Positions 16,640 to 25,434 of a stretch of DNA of 40,879 bases are shown here, one piece after another. Every line of letters begins with the position of its first letter. The stretch's first letter is position 1. The notes below the pieces were generated by a model that searched no databases, was not told where the DNA came from, and saw only the letters and a list, made by a program, of their open reading frames with translations. The translations under genes and the position numbers were made by a program. This DNA comes from Roseiflexus sp. (GTDB lineage Bacteria; Chloroflexota; Chloroflexia; Chloroflexales; Roseiflexaceae), in contig JANXAL010000033.1 in NCBI GenBank assembly GCA_025062325.1, positions 1 through 40,879 of the forward strand, in the 5' to 3' direction.

Positions 16640-17584
16640 CTAACCCCTGTCCCTCACCAACTCCTGCTTCTTGAAACGGCATTGTACACAATAACTGACC
16701 CGGTAGCCGGCCAGGCTGGTGTGTTGCAACGCCCGCCCGCAGTGCGGGCAGGTCTCTGGAGCAACGGTTGAAGCGGGGCGGGACGGCGCAGCAATAGGCT
16801 TTGGCGGCATTGGATCAGGCGATGGTTGCGATGGGCGCGCAGTGAAACCAAATGCTCGACTGATGTGTTCAACCAGCATTGCGTAGTCGATAGCGCCACG
16901 AGACTGCGGATCGTACTCATAGATCGTTTTGCCCAGAGCGGGCGCCTCAGACAGGCGCACGTTCACACGCACCGGCGGCGTCACCCGGTCGCCGTAGCGA
17001 GCGCGAAGCATTGCAAGCAACTCGCCGGACTGCCGCACCCGCGGGTCGTACATTGTCGGGATGATCATGCGCACATGCCCGGCGCTGCCCTTGATGCGTC
17101 CAAGCTGAGCTATGAGCAGCTCCAGGCTCTTTACTGCGAAGTGCTCGACCGTCGTGGGAGCGATCACATCGTGAGCGCACACCAGAGCATTGACGTTGAG
17201 CGGCGTCAGCGATCCTGCCGAATCGATCAGGACGAAATCATACGAACCGACCACTGGTTGGATCGCCTGCGCCAGCACGCGGCTCCAGTCGGGACGACGA
17301 GCGATGATCGGTTGAGCGCCGAGAAGAGTCGCATCCGCTGGCAGGAGATCGAGACCGGGTCGCGCCTCGATGATGCAGCGTTCGACCGGAGCGCCGTCGA
17401 CCAGGACGTCGTAGAGCGTGCGACGAGGATGAACGCCCAACGCCATGGCCAGATTCCCCTGCGCATCAGTGTCCACCAGTAGGACGCGCGCCCCCTTGAG
17501 CGCCAGACCTGCACCCACGTTCACGACGGTCGTCGTTTTGCCGATACCGCCTTTGAGATTTGCCACTGCGACGACCCGCGCCAC
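16640..17584 (-). CDS. Orphan ParA/Soj-family ATPase with C-terminal zinc ribbon
   Basis: The 314-residue protein has a deviant Walker A motif KGGIGKTT (11-18), a second phosphate-loop motif LLVDTDAQGN (35-44) and DFVLIDSAGSL. ParA-type ATPases dimerise on ATP, bind DNA nonspecifically and position DNA or protein cargo. After a proline-rich linker (about 255-275) comes CX2C-X16-CX2C (C279, C282, C299, C302), a zinc-ribbon pattern not part of standard ParA/Soj. No parB lies beside it, so plasmid or chromosome partition in the usual sense is doubtful. I chose GTG 17584: GGAGG lies just upstream and the protein then starts at the first core strand; a 30-residue extension is rejected. The last codons lie in a TTAGGGG-type repeat that supplies the stop. 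Confidence 0.85.
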   Translation of the reverse strand: MARVVAVANLKGGIGKTTTVVNVGAGLALKGARVLLVDTDAQGNLAMALGVHPRRTLYDVLVDGAPVERCIIEARPGLDLLPADATLLGAQPIIARRPDWSRVLAQAIQPVVGSYDFVLIDSAGSLTPLNVNALVCAHDVIAPTTVEHFAVKSLELLIAQLGRIKGSAGHVRMIIPTMYDPRVRQSGELLAMLRARYGDRVTPPVRVNVRLSEAPALGKTIYEYDPQSRGAIDYAMLVEHISRAFGFTARPSQPSPDPMPPKPIAAPSRPASTVAPETCPHCGRALQHTSLAGYRVSYCVQCRFKKQELVRDRG

Positions 17585-17620
17585 GTTTCGCCTCCGGGAG
17601 CGTCTATAATGCGCTTGCTC

Positions 17621-17649
17621 AGTGTAGCACATTCCTCCATATTCTACAA
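17621..17649 (-). promoter_or_regulatory. Promoter of the ParA-like gene
   Basis: On the minus strand TTGTAG (17649-17644) and TACACT (17626-17621) are separated by exactly 17 bases. The -35 element touches the first copy of a 22-bp direct repeat, which suggests regulation by a protein binding that repeat. Confidence 0.55.
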
Positions 17650-17692
17650 CGTGTAAGAAAATTGTCAGAGACAACGTGTAAGAAAATTGTCA
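17646..17692. repeat. Perfect 22-bp direct repeat between parA-like gene and hddA
   Basis: Two identical 22-bp copies (17646-17667 and 17671-17692) are separated by 3 bases, a 25-bp period. Each begins ACAACGTGTAAG and ends AAAATTGTCA, so the first 20 bases open with ACAA and close with TTGT. They are AT-rich against the GC-rich background and lie between divergent genes, overlapping the ParA-like promoter. An operator or a partition-site-like element is plausible. Confidence 0.9.
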
Positions 17693-17837
17693 TAGCTGCC
17701 GCTCGACTGTTTAGGGCGGCTTCATTGCTGCGTGCTACAGTGAGGACCAGTGATGACGCGGCAGCTCACGTAGCTCTAGTTTGTTGTTCCTGGCTGTGAT
17801 CGGCGCTTTTCACAGCCAAGGAGAGGAGATAGAAAGA

Positions 17838-18881
17838 ATGCTCATCGCGCGCTCTCCGGTACGGATCAGTTTTGGCGGCGGCGGAACTGATCTTGCGGCG
17901 TATTACGAGCGCTTTGGCGGCATGGTCGTCAGCGCTTCGATCAACAAGTATATCTACGGCATTGTGACCAAAAACTTCGATACCACCTTCCAAGTCATTT
18001 CTGCAGATTACCGCAGCAGCATTCTTCAGGTGCCGATCGATGGCGGGGCGGTCAGCAGCAGTCTTGAAATGCGCATGGGTCAGGTGATCTATGAGTATTT
18101 CAACCTGCGCGTCCCGCTCAACATTTTCATCGCGTCGGAGGTGCCGCCCGGAACGGGGTTGGGATCATCGAGCGCCGTCTCGGTGACGCTCTGCAACATT
18201 TGCAGCACTCTGGCGGGCGAAGCGATGAACAAACGTCAACTGGCCGAGGTGGCCTACGAGATTGAAACGAAACGTCTTGCGGCGCCGATTGGCAAGCAAG
18301 ATCAATACGCATCCGCTTTCGGCGGTCTCAACTGCTTTGAATTCAGCGCCGAAGGGGTGCGGGTCACGCCGCTCAAAATGAGCGTCAGCAACATTCGTAC
18401 ACTTGAGCGGCGTCTAATGTTGTTTTACACTGGCGCCACCCGTCAGGCGCGCGAAATCCTCAGTGAGCAGCGTGAGCGCAGCGAGCAGCGCAGCGGCAAG
18501 ACGGTTGAAGCGCTGCACCGCATCAAGGCGCTCGGATGGCAGATCAAAGCGGCGCTTGAAGAGGGGCGCTTTGACGATTTTGGCGCGATGCTCGACGAAA
18601 GCTGGCGCTACAAGAAGCAGCTTGCCAGTGGGATCTCCAATAGCGCTATTGATGAGGCATACGCCGCTGCGATTGCGGCGGGCGCTGGCGGCGGCAAAAT
18701 CACGGGCGCTGGCGGCGGCGGCTTTTTGATGATCTACTGCCGCGAAGAGCGACAGGAAGCCGTTCGCGCCGCGCTCGAACGTCTGGGATTGATCCAGGTG
18801 CGGTTCGCCTTCGAGTTTGAAGGATCCCGCATTCTGCTGCACACCAACCTGCTCAATTCACCCTACAATTGGAACGAATAA
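17838..18881 (+). CDS. hddA: D-glycero-D-manno-heptose 7-phosphate kinase (HddA-like GHMP kinase)
   Basis: The 347-residue protein has the three GHMP-kinase motifs: RSPVRISFGGGGTDL (5-19), PPGTGLGSSSA (103-113) and KITGAGGGGFL (287-297). The first motif and overall length fit HddA, which phosphorylates D-glycero-D-manno-heptose 7-phosphate to the 1,7-bisphosphate on the way to GDP-heptose; fucose or other sugar kinases of the same family cannot be fully excluded. ATG 17838 has GGAGAGGAG upstream, so the 19-residue extension to 17781 is rejected. The next gene is a heptose bisphosphate phosphatase, which supports the assignment. Confidence 0.85.
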   Translation: MLIARSPVRISFGGGGTDLAAYYERFGGMVVSASINKYIYGIVTKNFDTTFQVISADYRSSILQVPIDGGAVSSSLEMRMGQVIYEYFNLRVPLNIFIASEVPPGTGLGSSSAVSVTLCNICSTLAGEAMNKRQLAEVAYEIETKRLAAPIGKQDQYASAFGGLNCFEFSAEGVRVTPLKMSVSNIRTLERRLMLFYTGATRQAREILSEQRERSEQRSGKTVEALHRIKALGWQIKAALEEGRFDDFGAMLDESWRYKKQLASGISNSAIDEAYAAAIAAGAGGGKITGAGGGGFLMIYCREERQEAVRAALERLGLIQVRFAFEFEGSRILLHTNLLNSPYNWNE

Positions 18882-18964
18882 ACTGTTGAGTCGACCCGGC
18901 AGGTCACCAACGCATGGCCGTGCAAAGCGACAATCTGCACCCCGTTCAGTTGAAAGGCACCATA

Positions 18965-19588
18965 ATGCATACAGTATTCCTGGATCGCGATGGCGTCATC
19001 AATGAAAACCGCGTTGATCACGTGAAGTCGTGGCAGGAGTTCGTGTTTCTTCCAGGTGCGCTAGCTGCACTGCGCTGGCTCAACCTCGCCGGTTTCCACG
19101 TTTTTGTGATTACCAATCAGGCAATCGTCGGGCGCGGCATCGTTCCTGCAAGCGTCATTGAAGAGATTCACACGCGCATGCAGGTGCAGGTTGCGCTGCA
19201 TGGAGGGCAGATCCACGATATCCGCTACTGCCCGCACGACGATCACGAGAATTGCACCTGTCGCAAACCGCGTCCCGGTATGTTGCGCGATCTGGCGAAT
19301 CGGTGGCGTGTGGATCTCTCGCACGCCTACCTCGTAGGTGATGCATGGAGCGATATTGCAGCCGGGCGTGCGATGGGAATACGTAGTGTGCTGGTGCGTA
19401 CAGGAAGAGGCGCTCAGCAGATCTCGCATCCGGAGATGCAACGGCATCCGCCCGATTATGTCGCCAACGACTTGCTTGGGGCGGTTGCATGGATTATGCA
19501 CCAGGAAGAAGTCGCTCTGGCGCGACGAGGCGCTGCGCAATCGCTGTATGAGCGCTCGGTTGGCGTGCCGTTGCTTTCGATCCGCTAA
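18965..19588 (+). CDS. gmhB: D-glycero-D-manno-heptose 1,7-bisphosphate 1/7-phosphatase
   Basis: The 207-residue HAD-family protein has the catalytic aspartates in FLDRDGVIN (D7, D9), ITNQ (motif II), the GmhB zinc site C89-H91-C97-C99 (CPHDDHENCTC) followed by RKPRPGML, and VGDAWSDI (motif III/IV). It removes one phosphate from heptose 1,7-bisphosphate. The ATG at 18965 starts directly before the first strand; an upstream ATG at 18914 would add 17 residues without family match, and its ribosome-binding site is no better. It follows hddA by 83 bp, giving two consecutive steps of heptose activation. Confidence 0.88.
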   Translation: MHTVFLDRDGVINENRVDHVKSWQEFVFLPGALAALRWLNLAGFHVFVITNQAIVGRGIVPASVIEEIHTRMQVQVALHGGQIHDIRYCPHDDHENCTCRKPRPGMLRDLANRWRVDLSHAYLVGDAWSDIAAGRAMGIRSVLVRTGRGAQQISHPEMQRHPPDYVANDLLGAVAWIMHQEEVALARRGAAQSLYERSVGVPLLSIR

Positions 19589-19632
19589 GACTTGTCAGGA
19601 TAGCGCCAGTTCCTGGTCTGGAGCAACTGCCT

Positions 19633-21675
19633 ATGATGATTACTCCTGCTGAACTGATCCGTCTCCTGCGCCCGATCCTGCGCTGGTGGTGGATCATCCT
19701 TATCGCAGTCCCGCTTTCCAGCAGCGTCGCTTTTTTTGCTAGCCGTTCCGAGACGCGCTACTATGTCGCGCGCGCGACACTCATGATCGGCAACACGCTC
19801 GAAACCCCGCGACCAGATCCAATACAGATGCAGCTGGGGGCGTCATTGGGACGTTTCTACGGTCAGTTGGCGAAACGCGAGCGCATCCTTCGCCCGGTGC
19901 AGGAGAAGCTGAACCTACCGTTCTCGTGGGATGTGATCGCTAACTATATGCTGCGGACTTCGGTAGACTCGAGCGCAAATCTGCTCGAAATTTCTGTGAC
20001 GGACTCAAATCCGGTGCGTGCGGCGGCTATTGCGAATGCGATTGCCGACCAGTTGATCGCATATAGTCCGACATCACCCGACAAGATTGCTGCTGAGCAG
20101 ATGGCTATCGAGCAGCAACTGCGCGAGAGCGAGGCGCGCCTCAATGACCTGCGCGCACGCATCGAAGAAGCGACGTTTCGCCGCCAGCAGGTCGTCTCTG
20201 CCAGCGACCTTGCGGAGATCAACCAGACATTGATGCAACTTGAAAAAAGCCTGAGCGACGAGCAGGACACCTATAATCGCCTGCTTTCGTTCAAGAACAG
20301 CAGCGTGGTCAATGTGCTGGTGCCATTTGAGCCTGCCGAGCCGCCTTCCGCGCCGCTGCCCTCACGTCGCAACATGGTGATCCTCTTCGCCGGTCTTGGC
20401 GGACTCCTCATTGCAGCAGCGGCCGCCTATGTGCTGGACCGGGTCGATCCCCGTCTGCACGGTCCCGGTGATGTTCGCGATCGGATTGACATACCGGTGC
20501 TCGGAAGCGTTCCAAAGGGACCGCCAATCCGGTATATGTCCGAAGCGCAGGCGGAGCGTCGACTCGATGCCATGCGTCAGGTGCAGACCAATCTGATGCT
20601 GGCGGCGCGCGAAGAAGGCGTGCGTGCACTGCTGGTGACCAGTGCACATCCGAGCGAAGCGCGCAGTGCAGTTAGCGCCGATCTCGCTGATCTGTTCGCA
20701 CGTTCGGGACATCGCGTTCTCCTGGTGGATGCCGAGCCGACCGATCCGCATTTGTCGCGTCTGTTGAGCGCCGACCCCGGCTCCAGTCGTCCGTGGACTC
20801 GTCTCGGCGCCGGGGATCGTCAGGCATTGCAAACGTATCTTGTGCCTTCGGCCATTCCGAATGTCGCTTTTCTTCCCGTGGCGCCAACCCTCGATGCGCA
20901 ACCGGCGATGCTGAGTTCGCGCCGCTGGCACGAGTTAACCCACCTGTTCACCAGTGTCGCCGACATTGTCATTTTTGATGGACCGGCGACGATGACGGGA
21001 CCTGACGCGGCATTGCTGGCGCCCCATACGGAGGGGGTGGTCGTGGTTGTAGATCCGGCGGTTGATGAGCAGGACGCAATAGTACGGAGCAAACAACGTC
21101 TGCAGAAAGATCAACGCACTCATCTGATGGGCGCAGTGTTGCTCGAACCCTCTGCGCTCGAAACAGCACGCCGACCATTGATCAGCGCCTGGCCCTGGCA
21201 ATGGCGGCTGGCCCTGCCGGACCTTTCCGGTACCGGCACCGACTCATCTGTGCAGGAAAGTCCTGCAGGCAAGGCTTCTCACTCAACCGCCGCCAGGGAG
21301 CCGGTCATTTTTGAGGTCGATACGTCTGCTATGCCTGAAGCTCAGCGTGTGATTATCACCCCGCCGCCTGAGTCGGACGCCGATGAAGAGCGTCTGATCG
21401 CTACACCGTCTCCCGCTGCCGCCGGGCGACGGCAGGGCGAAAATTCGGCCGATCATCCCGGGCAACACAACGATGCCCACGCACCGGAGCGCGCGGTGAA
21501 TGGCGTGGAGTCGCCGACCTCCGACGGGCTGCTCTCTGCGGATCAGGCGCTACAGGCCTCTGTGCAGCCTCGACTCGATAGTGAGCGGCGTCAGATGCTG
21601 GCGCCATCCCGCGCATTAGCAAAGTTGCATCGTTCACGCAACATTCGAAATCGTAAACGCAGCGGAAAGCTATGA
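19633..21675 (+). CDS. Wzz/BY-kinase-like polysaccharide chain-length protein with degenerate P-loop
   Basis: The 680-residue protein has a Wzz-type membrane domain: helix about 18-37, an extracytoplasmic region with a coiled coil about 150-220, a PxxP-like stretch before the second helix (about 247-268), then a cytoplasmic ATPase-like domain as in tyrosine autokinases of capsule export. The Walker A position reads [13 protein letters not shown] (336-348), lacking the GKS/T lysine and serine. Walker A-prime LLVDAEP (363-369) and the IVIFDGPA strand remain. A 130-residue low-complexity tail without a tyrosine cluster follows. It probably acts as a scaffold controlling export or chain length rather than an active kinase. 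The ATG start is at 19633 with a weak ribosome-binding site. Confidence 0.8.
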   Translation: MMITPAELIRLLRPILRWWWIILIAVPLSSSVAFFASRSETRYYVARATLMIGNTLETPRPDPIQMQLGASLGRFYGQLAKRERILRPVQEKLNLPFSWDVIANYMLRTSVDSSANLLEISVTDSNPVRAAAIANAIADQLIAYSPTSPDKIAAEQMAIEQQLRESEARLNDLRARIEEATFRRQQVVSASDLAEINQTLMQLEKSLSDEQDTYNRLLSFKNSSVVNVLVPFEPAEPPSAPLPSRRNMVILFAGLGGLLIAAAAAYVLDRVDPRLHGPGDVRDRIDIPVLGSVPKGPPIRYMSEAQAERRLDAMRQVQTNLMLAAREEGVRALLVTSAHPSEARSAVSADLADLFARSGHRVLLVDAEPTDPHLSRLLSADPGSSRPWTRLGAGDRQALQTYLVPSAIPNVAFLPVAPTLDAQPAMLSSRRWHELTHLFTSVADIVIFDGPATMTGPDAALLAPHTEGVVVVVDPAVDEQDAIVRSKQRLQKDQRTHLMGAVLLEPSALETARRPLISAWPWQWRLALPDLSGTGTDSSVQESPAGKASHSTAAREPVIFEVDTSAMPEAQRVIITPPPESDADEERLIATPSPAAAGRRQGENSADHPGQHNDAHAPERAVNGVESPTSDGLLSADQALQASVQPRLDSERRQMLAPSRALAKLHRSRNIRNRKRSGKL

Positions 21676-22394
21676 AACAAGTCAGCCTCTACCTCTCGCG
21701 CCAGGCGTCGTCAATCCGTCGATATGTCTGGGAACAGATCGTTCAGGCGGCAGTTGGATGGATTCCGGGGATCATCGGGATTGGAGTGCGAGCGATTGTC
21801 TATCGCACGATGATGCATATGGACGGAGTAGCCGCTATTGAAGACGGCGTGCGTATCCGGTTTGCCGACAATGTGCGTCTCGGGCGCGGGGTATACCTTG
21901 ACCACGGCGTCTATCTGCACGCCTGTCCTGGCGGCATCTCGATCGGTCCTGACAGTTATGTGATGAAGAATGCCATTCTCCATGTGTACAACTTCCGCAA
22001 TCTACCGCACGCTGGCATTCGGATCGGCGCCCGCTCCCTGATCGGCGAGGCATGCATTCTGCGCGGGCAGGGCGGGATTACGATCGGCAATGATGTCTTT
22101 CTTGCACCGCTGGTGCAGATGCTGGCGGTCAACCACGTGTACCACGATACGAGCAGGCCGATCAGCCTCCAGGGGATTACCTGCCAGGGAATCATTGTCG
22201 AGGACGGAGCCTGGATCGGCGGCGGTGCAATCATCCTTGACGGCGTGCGCATCGGCAAAAATGCCGTTGTCGGTGCGGGCGCAGTCGTGACCCGCGACGT
22301 GCCCGACTACTGCGTCGCTGTCGGCAACCCGGCGCGGATTGTGCGCGATCTGCGCAGCCAGCCGGCGGCGCCGGTGAAGGTTCCGGTGTATTGA
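21672..22394 (+). CDS. Left-handed beta-helix (hexapeptide repeat) acyltransferase
   Basis: The 240-residue protein contains runs of hexapeptide repeats from about residue 55 ([21 protein letters not shown]) to 225, including [36 protein letters not shown], the closing signature of WbbJ/maltose O-acetyltransferase-like enzymes. His in AVNHVYHD is the expected catalytic residue. These enzymes move an acetyl or similar group from acyl-CoA to a sugar hydroxyl or amine. Its ATG overlaps the preceding stop (ATGA), so it is co-translated with the Wzz-like gene and most likely decorates the same surface glycan. Confidence 0.88.
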   Translation: MKQVSLYLSRQASSIRRYVWEQIVQAAVGWIPGIIGIGVRAIVYRTMMHMDGVAAIEDGVRIRFADNVRLGRGVYLDHGVYLHACPGGISIGPDSYVMKNAILHVYNFRNLPHAGIRIGARSLIGEACILRGQGGITIGNDVFLAPLVQMLAVNHVYHDTSRPISLQGITCQGIIVEDGAWIGGGAIILDGVRIGKNAVVGAGAVVTRDVPDYCVAVGNPARIVRDLRSQPAAPVKVPVY

Positions 22395-22405
22395 TGTCTC
22401 CCGCA

Positions 22406-22434
22406 GGAGAGACGTTGCGATGCAACGTCTCTCC
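22406..22434. repeat. Perfect 13-bp palindrome with 3-base loop
   Basis: GGAGAGACGTTGC (22406-22418) and GCAACGTCTCTCC (22422-22434) are perfectly complementary around GAT. It belongs to the GTTGC-n-GCAAC repeat family seen also near 6680 and 33330. It is followed by a G-run rather than a T-run. The ATG at 22420 falls in the loop and is therefore unlikely to be a gene start. Confidence 0.9.
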
Positions 22435-22491
22435 GGGGGGGAGGGCGGTAGCGCCGTTTTCACAGCGTTGTGGATTCGTTCTCCTAACGTT

Positions 22492-24045
22492 ATGGCGCTA
22501 CATCTGCAAATGTCGTTCTGTCGTCTGATTGCGCTGAGTGCTGGTGCGCTGGCGGTCGTTTGCCTTCTGTTTATCAATCAGCCGCTCTACCCTCCTCCCT
22601 GGTTCGATGAAGGTCTGAATGCGGGCACCGCCGCTACCCTCGCACGAAGCGGCCTGTATGCATTGCCCGACCCGGACAGGCCACGGGTTCTCGATCCGGC
22701 AATTCAGACGGGACCGACCGTCATTGTACCAATCGCCCTCGCATACCGTGTATTTGGTCCGAGCATCTGGCTGGCGCGCATGGTCATGCTTCCGTTTGCC
22801 GCGCTGGCGTGCGTGATGTTCATTCTTGTCGCGCGACGGCTTGTCGGGGATCGCGGCGCCGCTCTGGCAACGCTGTTCCTGCTGACAGGCACATACGATA
22901 TCTCTGCCAGTTTTGTGCCCATGGCACGCCAGGTATTGGGCGAAGTTCCTGCGCTCGCTTTCCTGCTGCTCGGTCTTCTGATCTGGTTGCGTTCGCTGGA
23001 GCGAGAAACGCAAGCTCCGCTCGCCTGGGCGTTTAGCGGCATAGCCTGGGGACTGGCAATGGTCACCAAATCGCAGGTGCTTATCCTCGTGCCTGTCGCA
23101 CTGGGGGTGATCCTGGCTCTGGACCGACTGTATTACCGTAGGGCAGGCTGGCTTGCTGTGATAGTCCCCGGCGGATTCGCGGCCGGATGCGTCGCTGTCT
23201 GGTACGCCGCGCAGATTGCTATCGTCGGCAGCAGTCGATTTCAGGACAACGCCTCGGTGTTGCGTGAGGGGTTCTGGCTCCATATTGCATCGCTTGATCC
23301 GGAACGCTGGCGCAATGCGTTAGGTGTCATCGGGCGAACGGGATGGTGGCTGTGGGGTGTCCCTGCGGTCATATGGGGCGTGTATCAGGCGCGTCAGCGC
23401 ACCTTCCAGGGATTTGTCCACGCGGCGCTGATGACCTTGCTGGTGGTCAATCTGTTGTGGTTTGCAGCGCTTTCTATCGGCTGGGCGCGCTACGCGTTCT
23501 ACTTTCTTGTGCTGACGACCATTCCGCTGGCTGGTCTTGTGCTGGCGTTCTGGAACTATGTTGCTCTCCCCGCCGTCGCCAGGAAAACGATGGTTGTTCT
23601 CCTGTGCGTGGCATATGTCGTCTCTCAGGGTCTGCCAGACAAGGTCATCAGTATTCTGCGTCCCTCAGATAATGGGTATGCGGATATGGTGACCTTTCTG
23701 CGCAATCAGGTTCCCCCGCACGCTACCATTTTGTCATGGGAATGGGAACTGAGTGTCGAGTCGAATCATCGTATCATCTATCCGCCGACGCGGGTCACAA
23801 ATGAGTATACTCGTCACCTGATCCTTCGCCAGCAATTGCCTGAGCATGTGAAGGACGATCTCCCCTCATCGCCGGACTACGTCCTGGTAGGTCGCTTTGG
23901 CGCGTGGACAAAGATTTATCACGAAATTATCGCCAGCCCCCGCGCTCAACTAGTTGCCGAGCGCGGCGTCTACCGTCTCTATCGGATAGTGAGGCAACCC
24001 GTATCTGACGCACCCCTCACGCCGCACTCTGACCGGCGTCATTAG
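22492..24045 (+). CDS. GT39-type (ArnT/PMT-like) membrane glycosyltransferase
   Basis: The protein of about 517 residues has roughly a dozen membrane helices. After the first helix the first outer loop carries PPWFDEGLNAGT, the acidic pair of GT-C enzymes of the GT39 family, which take sugars from polyprenyl phosphate donors. Later helices include QVLGEVPALAFLLLGLLIW and WAFSGIAWGLAMVTKSQVLILVPVA. The soluble C-terminal part (about 415-517) is extracytoplasmic. I start it at ATG 22492; a longer frame from 22420 begins inside a palindromic repeat, and ATG 22510 is a further option. It probably adds a sugar to a lipid- or protein-linked acceptor in this glycan locus. Confidence 0.8.
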   Translation: MALHLQMSFCRLIALSAGALAVVCLLFINQPLYPPPWFDEGLNAGTAATLARSGLYALPDPDRPRVLDPAIQTGPTVIVPIALAYRVFGPSIWLARMVMLPFAALACVMFILVARRLVGDRGAALATLFLLTGTYDISASFVPMARQVLGEVPALAFLLLGLLIWLRSLERETQAPLAWAFSGIAWGLAMVTKSQVLILVPVALGVILALDRLYYRRAGWLAVIVPGGFAAGCVAVWYAAQIAIVGSSRFQDNASVLREGFWLHIASLDPERWRNALGVIGRTGWWLWGVPAVIWGVYQARQRTFQGFVHAALMTLLVVNLLWFAALSIGWARYAFYFLVLTTIPLAGLVLAFWNYVALPAVARKTMVVLLCVAYVVSQGLPDKVISILRPSDNGYADMVTFLRNQVPPHATILSWEWELSVESNHRIIYPPTRVTNEYTRHLILRQQLPEHVKDDLPSSPDYVLVGRFGAWTKIYHEIIASPRAQLVAERGVYRLYRIVRQPVSDAPLTPHSDRRH

Positions 24046-24155
24046 ATTGTCATATCTCCATGCCACGATCTTCGCCAGTGGTACAACGTGGCTATTCCTG
24101 GAGCAGGCGTCTGATGGCGCCGGGCGACGGGTGCGTGTGAGGAGGAATGAGGCGT

Positions 24156-25388
24156 ATGACCACCTTATCGGTAGTGATTCCGGCGTACAACGAAGAAGAT
24201 GGTATTGCGGCGATTATTGAGCGTGTGCTGGCGATCGAGCCGGAATTGCCGAAGTATGGCGTTGATGCGCTGGAATGCATCGTGGTCGATGATGGCTCAC
24301 AGGATCGTACGGCAGAAATTGCGCGGCGCTATGTGCCGCGGGTGCGCCTGATTCAACAGCCGAACAAAGGCTACGGCGGGGCGCTGAAGACTGGCTTTCA
24401 GGCGGCGAGCGGCGAGTTGCTCGGATTTCTCGACGCCGACAGCACCTACCCGCCGGAATATTTTCCGCAGATGTGCAAAGTGGCGCTTGATGGCGCCGAT
24501 CTGGTGATCGGCAGCCGCATGGCGGGTGAGGCGAGCGAAATGCCGCTCGTGCGGCGTATCGGCAATTTCATGTTCGCCAACTTGCTGTCACTAGTCGCAG
24601 GTGTGCGCATCAGCGACAGCGCCAGCGGTCAGCGGGTCATCCGGCGCGAAGTGTTGCCGATCCTCTATCCTCTTCCCGACACGCTCGACTTCACGCCAGC
24701 GATGAGTACGCGCGCACTGCACGAAAACCTGCGCGTGGTCGAAATTCCAATCCCGTACAGGGAGCGCTCCGGACGCAGCAAGCTCAGCGTCGTGCGCGAC
24801 GGGCTGCGCTTCTTCAGGAGCATTGTGTGGACGGCGCTGACCTACAATCCGGTGCGGATCTTTGGTGGCGTCGGTGCGCTGCTGCTGCTCCTCAGCATGC
24901 TAGTGATGGCGCTGGCGTTCGGGATGCAAGCGCTCGGCATCGACTCGGTCGTCTCCTTCCCGCGTCTGTTCGGCGCGCTGGTGCTGGCAGTCGCCGGGGT
25001 GACGTTGTATACGACCGGCACATCGTTCAGCTATATCGTCGCGCTGTTCCACAAACGCCCGATCCGGCAGGGCATGTTCGGTCCGCGTGGCAATGGGCGC
25101 AAGATCGAGAAGCACTACTGGTGGCTGGGGATCCTGGCGGTTCTGCTCGGTATTGCAATCTACGCCGCTGCTGTCGCCTTCGACCTGACCAACCCGGCGT
25201 TGCAGGTTTCGTGGTTTGCGCCGGTGGTCAGCGCATTGCTGGTGCTGACCGGCGTGCAACTGGTGAGCGCCTGGAGCCTGGCGCGCGTGCTGGCGGAACT
25301 GAGCGTGCGCGAGGGTCTGGCGGCGCGCGATTTGAAGGGCAATCCTGCGCCTGCATCACTGGCTGATGGTCGATATGTTACGCTGTAG
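24156..25388 (+). CDS. GT2 glycosyltransferase with C-terminal membrane domain (DPM1/GtrB-like)
   Basis: The 410-residue protein begins TLSVVIPAYNEEDG, has VVDDGSQDRT and the metal-binding LDADSTYPP, as in GT-A enzymes that make polyprenyl-phosphate sugars. A cytoplasmic GT2 domain (1-215) is followed by hydrophobic segments (about 232-255, 266-290, 322-345, 358-380). Proteins of this design load a sugar onto undecaprenyl phosphate and supply GT-C transferases such as the GT39 enzyme encoded just upstream. I start at ATG 24156, which lies 4-10 bases after GGAGGAATGAGG; ATG 24147 is too close to the ribosome-binding site. Confidence 0.87.
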   Translation: MTTLSVVIPAYNEEDGIAAIIERVLAIEPELPKYGVDALECIVVDDGSQDRTAEIARRYVPRVRLIQQPNKGYGGALKTGFQAASGELLGFLDADSTYPPEYFPQMCKVALDGADLVIGSRMAGEASEMPLVRRIGNFMFANLLSLVAGVRISDSASGQRVIRREVLPILYPLPDTLDFTPAMSTRALHENLRVVEIPIPYRERSGRSKLSVVRDGLRFFRSIVWTALTYNPVRIFGGVGALLLLLSMLVMALAFGMQALGIDSVVSFPRLFGALVLAVAGVTLYTTGTSFSYIVALFHKRPIRQGMFGPRGNGRKIEKHYWWLGILAVLLGIAIYAAAVAFDLTNPALQVSWFAPVVSALLVLTGVQLVSAWSLARVLAELSVREGLAARDLKGNPAPASLADGRYVTL

Positions 25389-25434
25389 GACCGTATGTGC
25401 AATTGAGCAATTTCGCTGAAGCGGAACCAGAGGC

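Noticed and set aside
22420-22491. Upstream extension of the GT39-type gene to ATG 22420
   Set aside because: The ATG lies in the loop of a perfect palindromic repeat and the added residues are repeat-encoded.
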